From Candidatus Saccharimonadota bacterium (GTDB taxonomy: Bacteria; Patescibacteriota; Saccharimonadia; Saccharimonadales; JACOTW01): 41,327 nucleotides of DNA. Under the pieces are notes generated by a model that did not search any database, was not told the origin of the DNA, and saw nothing but the letters and a program-made list of their open reading frames with translations. The number at the start of each line of letters is the position of its first letter. Within the stretch, counting starts at the first letter, position 1. Below are positions 16,256-22,916 of this stretch, one piece after another. Position numbers and translations under genes: made by a program. Where the stretch lies: positions 1-41,327 of the forward strand of contig JACOTW010000011.1 in assembly GCA_016178135.1 (NCBI GenBank). The letters are read 5' to 3'.

Positions 16256-16633
16256 ATGACAAAGATCGTTATAGTCGAAGACGATGTTATGCTGGCCGAA
16301 ATTTACCAAACTTGGCTGACATTGGCCGGATATGAGTGTTACTTGGCAAATGATGGTCAAATCGGCTTTGATTTAATAGCTAAGGTATTGCCAGACTTGG
16401 TCATACTTGACCTTATGTTGCCCTCAAAATCCGGTGATGATATTTTGCGAGAAATGCGCAAAACTGACTGGGGTAAAACGATAAAAGCTATCTTTCTAAC
16501 CAATATCAGTGAGTCCGAGGCACCCGATGGCATAGAAGAATTAGTGTTTGAAAGATATATAGTTAAAGCTAACTTAGCTACCAATCAATTATCTGAAATT
16601 ATAGCCGAAGTATTAAAGCCTCTGCCTCAATAA
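16256..16633 (+). CDS. Single-domain response regulator (CheY-like)
   Basis: 125 aa, receiver domain only. Acid pair ED at 8-9, phosphoacceptor Asp in LVILDLMLPSKSG (about 52), switch Thr in FLTN and Lys in IVKAN. No output domain, so it signals by protein contact or as a phosphate sink. It shares MRKTDWGK with the next gene, indicating tandem duplication. The likely phosphodonor is the 7TM histidine kinase at 10052-12229, an inference from proximity. The -10-like TAGGAT ends 6 nt before the ATG with no Shine-Dalgarno, suggesting a leaderless mRNA. Confidence 0.85.
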   Translation: MTKIVIVEDDVMLAEIYQTWLTLAGYECYLANDGQIGFDLIAKVLPDLVILDLMLPSKSGDDILREMRKTDWGKTIKAIFLTNISESEAPDGIEELVFERYIVKANLATNQLSEIIAEVLKPLPQ

Positions 16634-16653
16634 CACGAATTTCATATTAACCC

Positions 16654-16682
16654 TTGTAAGCACGCCATGCTTGCCGTAGTAT
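16654..16682 (+). promoter_or_regulatory. Leaderless promoter of the second response regulator
   Basis: TTGTAA, 17 nt, TAGTAT; the ATG follows 6 nt after the -10 box, so transcription should start at or next to the start codon. Confidence 0.6.
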
Positions 16683-16688
16683 AAAAAT

Positions 16689-17063
16689 ATGCTTGCCAGA
16701 ATCGCGATCATTGAAGATGATCAGGCTATATCACAAATGTACCGCATCAAGTTTGAGGCGGAAGGATTTGAAGTTGAAACCGCGGAAAATGGCAAATTAG
16801 GGCTTGAGCTGGCAAAACAATTCAAGCCACACATAATTTTGCTTGATTTAATGATGCCGGAAATGTCTGGTGACGAAATGTTGGCCAAAATGCGCAAAAC
16901 TGACTGGGGCAAAGATATCAAAGTCATCGTACTCACAAACATGGGTGAACAGGAAATCCCTAAAAGTATGAAAGATTTGGGTGCAAGCGCTGTCATTCTA
17001 AAAACCGACATGACCCCTCGACAAGTCGCCGATTTAGTCAAAAAACAATTTTCCTCAAATTAA
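16689..17063 (+). CDS. Single-domain response regulator (CheY-like), paralogue
   Basis: 124 aa. Acid residues EDD (9-11), phosphoacceptor Asp in IILLDLMMPEMSG, Thr in VLTNMG and Lys in ILKTDM are present. Closely related to the upstream regulator, especially LAKMRKTDWGKDIKV, and likewise without an output domain. It has its own promoter (16654-16682) and no ribosome binding site. A 160-bp palindrome starts 47 bases after its stop codon. Confidence 0.85.
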   Translation: MLARIAIIEDDQAISQMYRIKFEAEGFEVETAENGKLGLELAKQFKPHIILLDLMMPEMSGDEMLAKMRKTDWGKDIKVIVLTNMGEQEIPKSMKDLGASAVILKTDMTPRQVADLVKKQFSSN

Positions 17064-17110
17064 GCACATTTCCAAGCAAATAGTATGATGTTGCCAGTAA
17101 TCGTTGCTGT

Positions 17111-17270
17111 ACTGGACTTACACAAAATCGTCCGTTCCCAGAGTGAATTATCTCGAGCGAAAACTGTTTTGTCTGAAGGAAAGGTAGCCGTAGCTACATT
17201 GAGAGAAGAAAAACTGTTTGTAGCCGATAGAATTCGATCTGGGGATGTAGGAGTTTTGCGTAAGTCCAGT
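17111..17270. repeat. 160-bp palindromic element, copy 2 (intergenic)
   Basis: ACTGGACTTACAC...GTAAGTCCAGT, arms complementary along the whole length, centre GTAGC-CGTA-GCTAC. Both strands are open in the same register: plus gives LDLHKIVRSQ...VLRKSS, minus gives LDLRKTPTSP...ILCKSS. It lies between a response regulator and a convergent PRTase gene. Confidence 0.9.
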
Positions 17271-17286
17271 GTATGTCGCCACATGG

Positions 17287-17886
17287 TTACTGCTTCTGTT
17301 TTACCCCATAACCATATAATTCATCGTATTCATTAAGATTACTGGGTATAAACTCTGTTACTAAAGCCTCGTAAGGCACAGGCACCCCAGGCCTAGAAGG
17401 GTGATTACCGCGATCCCAAATAGCGACTAACGCACGTGTCCGCTCCAGCACTTCCGGCACCTCTAATACGCCCCTAGAGGAAGTAAAATTATTAAAAACG
17501 TCTTCTACTATAACAATATTGCTTGAGCCAACAATTAAGTACCCATCTTCTTCCGTCTTATAATCATAGGATTTGCTGCCCAGATCGCTATCTATTTTTT
17601 GCAAATATGCCGTGGATGTGCCTCGTAGTTCCGGTTGCTTGACCAGTTCTTCTGCTAATTTTTCTCCTCCTCTAGGTATACCAATCAACACATCAGGCTC
17701 AAATCTCATGGTAATTCTAGCCAAATGATGCATAATAATTTTTAATCGCAGTGAATTCTCTGGGGTAAATAAATGATCAATCTCTAGTTTATTGTTGCCC
17801 TTTTTACCGCTAGCAAATTCAAAAAAACCTAACTCTAAAACGCCAGCCTCTAAAACCGCTTCTCTACACGGACCTCTCTTGCTCAT
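17287..17886 (-). CDS. Type I phosphoribosyltransferase, PyrE-like
   Basis: 199 aa from the ATG at 17886; a GTG 18 nt upstream is the alternative. A TAGAAT -10-like box 4 nt before the ATG and no ribosome binding site favour a leaderless start. SGKK near residue 26, LIGIPRGGEKLAEE and the hydrophobic strand IVIVEDVF resemble orotate PRTases. The PRPP loop after VED is atypical (NNFTSS instead of TTGGS), which weakens the orotate assignment. A second, longer PyrE lies in the pyrimidine cluster (28245), so this paralogue may act on another base or on salvage. Confidence 0.6.
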   Translation of the reverse strand: MSKRGPCREAVLEAGVLELGFFEFASGKKGNNKLEIDHLFTPENSLRLKIIMHHLARITMRFEPDVLIGIPRGGEKLAEELVKQPELRGTSTAYLQKIDSDLGSKSYDYKTEEDGYLIVGSSNIVIVEDVFNNFTSSRGVLEVPEVLERTRALVAIWDRGNHPSRPGVPVPYEALVTEFIPSNLNEYDELYGYGVKQKQ

Positions 17887-17940
17887 ACATTGATATTCTA
17901 TCACTACACGCGCTTCGGATTAAAACTACTAATAATCCTA

Positions 17941-18747
17941 CTATAGGATGTGTTGTTGAGTGGCACGAATAACATTTTCAAAAAGGGCACAGACTGTTAG
18001 TGGGCCAACTCCACCTTTTTGAGGGGTTATTGTTAAGTCATCACGATCATATACATCATCGGCCAAATCACCTACTGTCCTACCCTCTTCACTAGCCACA
18101 CCAGCATCAACCACCACCGCACCCTGCTTGATCATTTTGGAATATAGAATTGCCGGACTGCCGGTGGCAGTAATAATAACGTCAGCCTCTTTGGTGTGGG
18201 TAGCCAAATCAGCTATACCACGCTCTACTACTTCTACGTCTATTCCGGATTTTTTGAGTATTTTTTCCAGTGGCGCACCAACTAGTTTGCCACGACCAAC
18301 CAAAAGTACGTGCTTGCCGTTTAAATCAACGTTGTAACCAGACAAAAGCCACATTATGGCCATTGGCGTAGCAGGATCATATTTTGCTTTTTCTCCGAGA
18401 GCATCAACATCTTTTTCGGGTGCCACCATATTTACAATCTCGTCGGTCTGGCCTGTGTCAGCAAGAGGTAACTGGACTATTATGCCGTGAACTAATTCGT
18501 CTGCGTTAAGTTTTTTTAGAAGGTCTGGGACTTCTTTTTGGTTTACAAAATGGATGTCTGCTTCCGCGCCAAGATCTGCACCGTATTGTTTTTTGAGTTT
18601 GACATAAGTGTTGATGACCGGATCGTCTTTGCACTGGACAATGGCAAGTTTGGGAACGGTGTCATGGGCTTGAATCAACCCTCGGACCTGTCGGGCTTGG
18701 CGCTCTTTGATAAACTCAGCCAATTCTTTTCCGTTTAAAAGTTTCAT
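17941..18747 (-). CDS. folD: Bifunctional methylenetetrahydrofolate dehydrogenase/cyclohydrolase
   Basis: 268 aa, slightly shorter than typical (about 285). It interconverts methylene-, methenyl- and 10-formyl-THF with NADP+. The catalytic YxxxK is in TYVKLKKQYG, the folate-site sequence IVQLPLA and KDVDAL are present, the Rossmann motif is GRGKLVGAPL, and the C-terminal signature is TPQKGGVGPLT. With glyA (34914), folC and folA in this window it forms a one-carbon/folate set, though the genes are not in one operon. tRNA-Lys is divergent immediately upstream. Confidence 0.95.
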   Translation of the reverse strand: MKLLNGKELAEFIKERQARQVRGLIQAHDTVPKLAIVQCKDDPVINTYVKLKKQYGADLGAEADIHFVNQKEVPDLLKKLNADELVHGIIVQLPLADTGQTDEIVNMVAPEKDVDALGEKAKYDPATPMAIMWLLSGYNVDLNGKHVLLVGRGKLVGAPLEKILKKSGIDVEVVERGIADLATHTKEADVIITATGSPAILYSKMIKQGAVVVDAGVASEEGRTVGDLADDVYDRDDLTITPQKGGVGPLTVCALFENVIRATQQHIL

Positions 18748-18814
18748 GCTCTGCTATTGTACCGTAATATTGCAAAAACAGGGGTAATCTGCTAAAGTTT
18801 CCCTGTTAAGAAAC

Positions 18815-18891
18815 GGGCCAGTAGCTCAGCTGGTTAGAGCACCTGCCTCTTAAGCAGGGTGTCCGGGGTTCAAGTCCCCGCTGGCCCTCCA
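18815..18891 (+). tRNA. tRNA-Lys (CUU)
   Basis: Acceptor GGGCCAG/CTGGCCC, anticodon loop CTCTTAA (anticodon CTT), T-arm CGGGG-TTCAAGT-CCCCG, encoded CCA. Followed by a terminator and by an element ending in the same 22-nt 3' tail. Confidence 0.97.
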
Positions 18892-18925
18892 ATTTATGAA
18901 GTCCCCTTGAGGGACTTTTTAAATT
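18892..18925 (+). terminator. Terminator of tRNA-Lys
   Basis: AAGTCCC-cttga-GGGACTTTTT, extended by AATTT/AAATT. Confidence 0.85.
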
Positions 18926-18942
18926 GGAATATCTTGCGAGTG

Positions 18943-19087
18943 CTTGAACTCTGGACACGCCAAAAGGGTGTCCGGGTGAGAACTGCCTGGGTGGCAGTTC
19001 GCAAGGAAACCTACTCTTCAAAACTTGTTTTTGAAAGATGTAGTTTCGGGCCTGCCAAAGGTAGGTCAAGTCCCCGCTGGCCCTCCA
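18943..19087 (+). mobile_element. tRNA-tail structured element, copy 1 (Lys tail)
   Basis: Parts in order: CTTGA(AC), antisense to the tRNA T-loop; hairpin GGACAC/GTGTCC, whose 3' side AGGGTGTCCGGG copies tRNA-Lys; hairpin GAACTGCC/GGCAGTTC; CGCAAGG; hairpin AAACCTAC.CTTCAAAAC/GTTTTTGAAAG.GTAGTTT; CGGGCCTGCCAAAGGTAGG; then TCAAGTCCCC...CCTCCA (19066-19087), identical to tRNA-Lys nucleotides 55-76. It thus looks like the tRNA 3' half split in the T-loop by about 90 nt. The 3' end of the gene 19011-19493 lies inside it, antisense. Confidence 0.8.
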
Positions 19088-19493
19088 AGTTCCCCTCACC
19101 ATATTGATTCATTGTAAATATTTTGTTTAACCTCGGTCGGAGCGACGGATTTTGAGTTCCCGATTCTATTTGTGCGAAATTCGGCGCTTGGTCGAAAAAT
19201 ACACTAAAATAACTAGCCTTTTTGGCCTGATCCATCTGTTCTAGCGCCAGTTCATCCAGGTGTTCCAGGAAATATCGGATGGTTTGCATAACTTTGCGCA
19301 TATCAATTGGCTTCTTGGATGAGGCTTTGGCTTTTCCGGCTCTTAGTTTTTCTATCTGCTCTTCACACTGTTTCACTTTGTCCTCCAGTGTTTTAATTAC
19401 GCTTTCACTACTAACGAGCAGGATCTTTTCACTAGCTTTTCGTAAATCTTTTATGAACGCATTGTAGAAAGACTGCTCATCTTTCGACTCCAT
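19011..19493 (-). CDS. Unknown protein; C-terminal tail encoded by the tRNA-tail element
   Basis: 160 aa. Helical and charged N-terminal half with a coiled-coil stretch (KTLEDKVKQCEEQIEKLRAGK). The middle (MQTIRYFLEHLDELALEQMDQ...LNKIFTMNQ) faintly resembles the C-terminal region of large serine recombinases. The last 26 or so residues, from NLEGQRG on, are translated from the antisense of the 18943-19087 element, so the original stop was probably lost when the element arrived. It is the third gene of a micro-operon with 19477-19869, overlapping it by 17 nt. Confidence 0.55.
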   Translation of the reverse strand: MESKDEQSFYNAFIKDLRKASEKILLVSSESVIKTLEDKVKQCEEQIEKLRAGKAKASSKKPIDMRKVMQTIRYFLEHLDELALEQMDQAKKASYFSVFFDQAPNFAQIESGTQNPSLRPRLNKIFTMNQYGEGNLEGQRGLDLPLAGPKLHLSKTSFEE

Positions 19494-19869
19494 ACCACCA
19501 GTAATCTACTGTTATGCCCCAACCATTTGTGGTTGCCTGGGCAACAGCTAAATCACTTTTAAAAGGTAGGCCAACATGTAAAACACCACCCAGTCGGGTG
19601 GCGGCTTGGCGGAACGTTAGAAGTTGGCTCTTGGTATGGTCTGTCCCTATGCTGTCAGCGGTTTCAACCTCACAGATGATTGGGATATTTTGGGTTGGAT
19701 GAACGGAAGTTACGTCTGGTATATGATCACCGATTTGTGCTGGCCTAAGGCTAAGGTGCTGTGGGTGATCGGCTCGGATACTACGATGCCCTTGGCGGGC
19801 ATATTCTTGAGCCACCTGCAGAACCATCCAATCATGGTTGGTCTGGGCTTGAGTGGCGCGAGCAATCAC
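19477..19869 (-). CDS. Small protein, possibly a PD-(D/E)XK nuclease fold
   Basis: 130 aa, GTG start overlapping the preceding stop by 4 nt (GTGA), so translationally coupled. The order helix QEYARQG, strand with PDVTSV, strand IICEVET and following helix SQLLTFRQAA fits the restriction-endonuclease-like core (E, PD, ExE), with a hydrophobic strand GVLHVGLPF after it. The Lys of the motif is not obvious, so the assignment is tentative. Neighbours are a 44-aa basic protein upstream and a coiled-coil protein downstream, with a LexA gene divergent. Confidence 0.5.
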   Translation of the reverse strand: MIARATQAQTNHDWMVLQVAQEYARQGHRSIRADHPQHLSLRPAQIGDHIPDVTSVHPTQNIPIICEVETADSIGTDHTKSQLLTFRQAATRLGGVLHVGLPFKSDLAVAQATTNGWGITVDYWWYGVER

Positions 19870-20000
19870 TTCTTCCCCTTAGGGCGATGAGGCCCTGACT
19901 CTTTAACTGTTGTTTTTGGGTGGGTCTTTGCATACTTAGGTGTAACAAATTTCCCGTCAATTGCGCTGTGATAGCGTGGTGTTGGCTTCTTGTCTGCCAT
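19866..20000 (-). CDS. 44-aa basic conserved small protein
   Basis: Starts ATG at 20000 with GAGGG 9 nt upstream. Sequence begins MADKKPTPRYHSAIDGKFV, continues TPKYAKTHPKTTVKE and ends in a Pro/Lys tail. The pattern RYxSAxxGxFVTxxYAxxHPxTTVKE is a widespread small hypothetical protein in many bacteria, often next to accessory genes; no function is known to me. First gene of a three-gene operon (20000 to 19011) linked by a GTGA overlap. Confidence 0.75.
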   Translation of the reverse strand: MADKKPTPRYHSAIDGKFVTPKYAKTHPKTTVKESGPHRPKGKK

Positions 20001-20072
20001 GATATTTACCCTCTCTTATAGTTAATTACTATGGTTTTTATTGAACCACCTCTGTAATCTTGCTCTCGGCTG

Positions 20073-20089
20073 ACTACATATGGTGTAGT
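20073..20089. promoter_or_regulatory. Palindrome between lexA and the divergent operon
   Basis: ACTACA-tatgg-TGTAGT, a perfect 6+6 dyad in the divergent promoter region. It could be an operator, possibly for the LexA-like protein, but it does not match known LexA boxes. Confidence 0.3.
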
Positions 20090-20166
20090 GTTCACGTTCA
20101 ATGGTACTAGGCATTAAAAAGCTAGTCAAGACATAAAATCAATTTATCAAACAGTACAACAACCTC

Positions 20167-20195
20167 TTGACCTACTGGCTCGGCTATCCTATACT
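20167..20195 (+). promoter_or_regulatory. Promoter of the lexA-like gene
   Basis: TTGACC, 17 nt, TATACT; the ATG at 20206 follows after 10 nt. This rules out the longer in-frame start at 20167, which would begin on the -35 box itself. Confidence 0.8.
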
Positions 20196-20205
20196 TTGGG
20201 TAACT

Positions 20206-20865
20206 ATGCATGTGATCCAAGAGAGACTGCTAGAGTTATCAAAGGAATATGATTTGGTTAATATGAAGCTTTCCGTTATTGGGAAGCTGATTGGCGTTGC
20301 CCATCTTCAGACGGTTAAACACCACAGAGACCAGCTTATTAAGCATGGGTATATTGAAGCCAACGATAAAAAGACCGGCTTGTTTGAAGATAGCTTTAAC
20401 ACAGAAACCCAGGCTGAGTTAATCCGAATCCCAGTACGAGGGACGATTAATGCTGGTCCAGCTGCTGCAGTGGCAGATGACAGGGTACAAGGTTTTCTGC
20501 GTATTTCTTCATCACTACTAAAGACATCTGCCCCAGTTGATGAGCTCTATGCCTTAAAAGTAGAGGGTCGGTCAATGAATCAGGCTGCAGTCGGTGGGTA
20601 TCAAACTATTGATGATGGTGATTATTTAATAGTAGATGGCAGAGATTTTGAGCCAAAAAGCGGCGACTATGTTATATCACTCATTGATAATATGGCCAAT
20701 GTAAAGCGTTTTGTGCTCGACAGACTCAATAAGCAAATTGTCTTAATGTCAGAATCAACGGATGATTTCCCACCTATAGTTATCCATCCTGATGATCCTG
20801 CTGACTTTGACTACCTAGCTAAAGCTAAGGTGGTTCAGGTTGTCAAAAAACCAAAGGTTGCTTAG
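20206..20865 (+). CDS. lexA: LexA-type transcriptional repressor / S24 autopeptidase
   Basis: 219 aa from the ATG defined by the promoter. N-terminal winged-helix-like DNA-binding region (about 1-65, IGKLIGVAHLQTVKHHRDQLI), then the S24 domain: Ala-Gly cleavage site INAGP (83-84), nucleophile Ser in VEGRSM (123), general-base Lys in NVKRF (167). Spacing matches E. coli LexA (A84-G85, S119, K156) closely. Expected to self-cleave on RecA activation and derepress SOS genes. The N-terminal domain differs from classical LexA, so it could be a UmuD/phage-repressor relative with its own operator. The mRNA has almost no leader. Confidence 0.8.
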   Translation: MHVIQERLLELSKEYDLVNMKLSVIGKLIGVAHLQTVKHHRDQLIKHGYIEANDKKTGLFEDSFNTETQAELIRIPVRGTINAGPAAAVADDRVQGFLRISSSLLKTSAPVDELYALKVEGRSMNQAAVGGYQTIDDGDYLIVDGRDFEPKSGDYVISLIDNMANVKRFVLDRLNKQIVLMSESTDDFPPIVIHPDDPADFDYLAKAKVVQVVKKPKVA

Positions 20866-20897
20866 ATAACTAACGTTATCGCTGTTTTCTCTTCGGC

Positions 20898-21368
20898 CTA
20901 GTGTGATGATGGACCAAATGGAGTTGTTCTTAGCAAATCTGGATCTATTGAATGGGCCGTTGCAAGCGTTAAATAGGTTCTGCCAAGTAATTGCTGTAAG
21001 CCTGGATCTCCAATACGTTGGGGTAACTTACGATCAGCATACATCTCCTGCATACTCACAGCGATTAGACCAACTTCGGGATCTTTCCATAAATCAATGC
21101 TAAAAATACGTCCGTATGCAACTTGGTTATTTTGGAAGGAAAGTGGTTCTTTCATAAGGCCAGCTGCTATTAACATAGAATCAACGTATCCTTCTACCGT
21201 ACCATCAGCTTTATATCTGAGGTCACTCTTAAAGTATGGGTTGGCCACTTGTTCAATGCCATGAATTGGGACGAGGCGGCCAGCTTGTTCTGTTAGCCGC
21301 GGTAATAAATCATTATTAAGTACTCCAAGAGCGACTTCTGGGGATAGTATAGATTCAACAGCAGGCAT
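20898..21368 (-). CDS. Protein of unknown function
   Basis: 156 aa, soluble, mixed alpha/beta, beginning MPAVESILSPEVALGVLNN. Contains LVPIHGIEQVANPYF and GYVDSMLIAAGLMKEPL. No catalytic motif recognised. A GGGAG lies about 13 nt before the ATG, a long spacing. Convergent with the lexA-like gene, stops 32 nt apart. Supported as a gene by good codon use and lack of a competing frame. Confidence 0.6.
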   Translation of the reverse strand: MPAVESILSPEVALGVLNNDLLPRLTEQAGRLVPIHGIEQVANPYFKSDLRYKADGTVEGYVDSMLIAAGLMKEPLSFQNNQVAYGRIFSIDLWKDPEVGLIAVSMQEMYADRKLPQRIGDPGLQQLLGRTYLTLATAHSIDPDLLRTTPFGPSSH

Positions 21369-21597
21369 ATTTTGTATTAAACTCCCTATATGACCTTAAT
21401 GCAAGCAGCAGCGTTTTGAAATTCAGTTGGTATAGTTGTCATTGTGATTAGCCATAGGTCGGGTTAAACGATTTACTATCTAGCAAATCCGATGTTCGGT
21501 ACCTTATCTTGTGTCGTTCGTAGGGTTCATGCAATACTGTTCTCCAGCGCAAGCATTCATCAAGTAATGGTTTAACTTTTTTAATGCCTGCACCTCC

Positions 21598-21637
21598 ATC
21601 CTCCGTCGCAGAACCTTGTGGTTCAGCTATGGAGGAT
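21598..21637. repeat. 40-bp palindrome upstream of tRNA-tail copy 2
   Basis: ATCCTCCGTCGCAGAACC-ttgt-GGTTCAGCTATGGAGGAT, with three mismatched positions. It stands where the tRNA terminator stands before copies 1 and 3, so it could serve as a terminator. The rest of the 21369-21840 gap outside this and the element below holds nothing I can assign with confidence. Confidence 0.6.
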
Positions 21638-21648
21638 TTGTGCTTTGT

Positions 21649-21794
21649 GGGACTTGAACTCTGGACACGCCAAAAGGGTGTCCGGGTGAGAAATGCCGGT
21701 GGCATTTCGCAAGGAAACCTACTGTTGAAAACTTGTTTTCAAAGATGTAGTTTCGGGCCTGCCAAAGGTAGGTCAAGTCCCCGCTGGCCCTCCA
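21649..21794 (+). mobile_element. tRNA-tail structured element, copy 2 (Lys tail, no tRNA nearby)
   Basis: Same architecture as 18943-19087, with paired base changes: hairpin 2 is AAATGCC/GGCATTT instead of AACTGCC/GGCAGTT, and the distal part of hairpin 3 is TTGAAAAC/GTTTTCAA. The outer stem is longer here (GGGACTTGA with TCAAGTCCC). The 22-nt Lys tail with CCA is intact although the nearest tRNA-Lys is almost 3 kb away, so the unit has been copied or moved as a whole. Confidence 0.8.
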
Positions 21795-21840
21795 ATCTAG
21801 AATCTAGTAGGAACACGGTAACTGAAATGTCGCGGTGTTT

Positions 21841-22251
21841 TTATTTTGCCCAAGCAGGTTTTGTTTGCTGGGTAATTTTATCAAAGTCGTGATAGTTATT
21901 TGTAAGCTCATCACCAGACCTTATGTCTTTATTCGCAACAAAGTAAGGCTCGGTTGAAACTTTACTATCATAAACAACTGATAGATTATTTTTTGGGCTG
22001 TGGTTTGTAAACTGCGCAGGGTCATTATCGGGTGGAAATACCCATAACCCTGACCAGGGTGATAAGTAGGCAGTCTTCTCAAGGACATCCTTCTTTTCGG
22101 TAGAAAGTAAATTATACTCATTAGGAGTTAAAGCTATATCGTGACCATCTTTATATATCCACACAATAGTATTTTTTGCTATGTTTGCTTCGGCAAAAAC
22201 GCCACTACCGTCAATATTTGATTTTGCTACTTTAACTGGTACTACATACAT
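21841..22251 (-). CDS. SET-domain protein (putative lysine methyltransferase)
   Basis: 136 aa from the ATG at 22251 (AAGG 3 nt upstream of the start region); an in-frame start at 22287 is the alternative. SET motifs in order: VKVAKSNIDGSGVFA (SAM-binding start), QFTNHSPKNNLSV (the NHS knot motif) and DIRSGDELTNNYHDFD (ELxxNY, SAM and catalytic Tyr). Only the minimal SET core is present, without pre-SET or zinc domains. Bacterial SET proteins may methylate DNA-binding or ribosomal proteins; the target here is unknown. Confidence 0.8.
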   Translation of the reverse strand: MYVVPVKVAKSNIDGSGVFAEANIAKNTIVWIYKDGHDIALTPNEYNLLSTEKKDVLEKTAYLSPWSGLWVFPPDNDPAQFTNHSPKNNLSVVYDSKVSTEPYFVANKDIRSGDELTNNYHDFDKITQQTKPAWAK

Positions 22252-22325
22252 AAACCTTATTATGGTTACGTTGCAAAATAGTTGCAATAGTTAGCACCTT
22301 GCTCCTACAATCATAAGCACTATGA

Positions 22326-22347
22326 AAGACTCCGTCACGGGAGTCTA
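22326..22347 (+). terminator. Hairpin upstream of the C39-like gene
   Basis: GACTCC-gtcac-GGGAGTC followed by TATTTGTTTT. Possible terminator on the plus strand or attenuator in the leader of the next gene. Confidence 0.45.
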
Positions 22348-22393
22348 TTTGTTTTGTGTTTGTTTATATAATTATAAATTCTACACTTACTGC

Positions 22394-22804
22394 ATGAGAG
22401 AAAGTGTTACCCAAGAATTTGATTACGGTTGTGGTATTGCTTGTTTTGCATTTGCATTAGATGTCACATATAAACAAGTCGCCAACCAATTGGGAGAATT
22501 GCAAGCTAACAGTACACGTTTTTGGATTAAGGATTTCACGGCTGCTCTAAATAACTCTGGTAAGCATTATATCGCTAAACACGTGAAGCCACCCATGATG
22601 AGAAAAATCTACAAAGAAGGAACAATTGTTCTAGTCAGGCGGTCAAAACAATACCCGACTGGTTACTATTTAATTCGTCATAAAGGTCACTGGATGGATC
22701 CTTGGATAAATCTGCCATCAAATAAAGACATTAAGCATGCTGAGTCGGGTTTCAGAAAACGGCTACCTGGAAAGCCGATGTATGCCCTGTTGCCACAATC
22801 TTAG
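22394..22804 (+). CDS. C39-like papain-fold cysteine peptidase domain protein
   Basis: 136 aa from the ATG at 22394, chosen because the conserved domain starts there; an ATG at 22322 is in frame. QEFDYGCGIAC places the oxyanion Gln and catalytic Cys as in C39 peptidases; GHWMDPW gives the His and Asp positions. There is no membrane segment, so it is a free domain, unlike bacteriocin exporters that carry C39 fused to an ABC transporter. It could process a small peptide or act in isopeptide or toxin chemistry; the substrate is not apparent. Downstream lie a tRNA-tail scrap and a toxin-antitoxin pair. Confidence 0.65.
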   Translation: MRESVTQEFDYGCGIACFAFALDVTYKQVANQLGELQANSTRFWIKDFTAALNNSGKHYIAKHVKPPMMRKIYKEGTIVLVRRSKQYPTGYYLIRHKGHWMDPWINLPSNKDIKHAESGFRKRLPGKPMYALLPQS

Positions 22805-22810
22805 TCCTGA

Positions 22811-22832
22811 TAAGTTCCACTGTGGCCCTCCA
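22811..22832 (+). pseudogene. Scrap of a tRNA-Lys 3' tail
   Basis: TAAGTTCCACTGTGGCCCTCCA differs by a few bases from the tRNA-Lys 3' end (ending CTGGCCCTCCA). No other part of the element is seen. Confidence 0.4.
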
Positions 22833-22880
22833 AAATGTTTATGTTTAGAATCCTCTTCTTGGGGGGCTTGTTTCGAGCCA

Positions 22881-22909
22881 TTGACACTAAAACCTACAAA
22901 GAATATACT
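22881..22909 (+). promoter_or_regulatory. Leaderless promoter of the toxin-antitoxin operon
   Basis: TTGACA, 17 nt, TATACT, then 7 nt to the ATG at 22917. No ribosome binding site. Confidence 0.8.
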
Positions 22910-22916
22910 CTGTAGT

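Noticed and set aside
17085-17336. 83-aa and 74-aa frames over 17060-17336
   Set aside because: They are the two-strand open registers of the intergenic palindrome, not genes.
18806-19107. Frames overlapping tRNA-Lys and the tRNA-tail element
   Set aside because: Translated tRNA sequence (typical QRGLEPRTPCLRG artefact).
21448-21705. 85-aa frame on the minus strand with a protein-like stretch (KVKPLLDECLRWRTVLHEPY)
   Set aside because: Its N-terminal half is translated palindrome and tRNA-tail element, and there is no start signal. At most a fragment of a dead gene; not reported as a feature.
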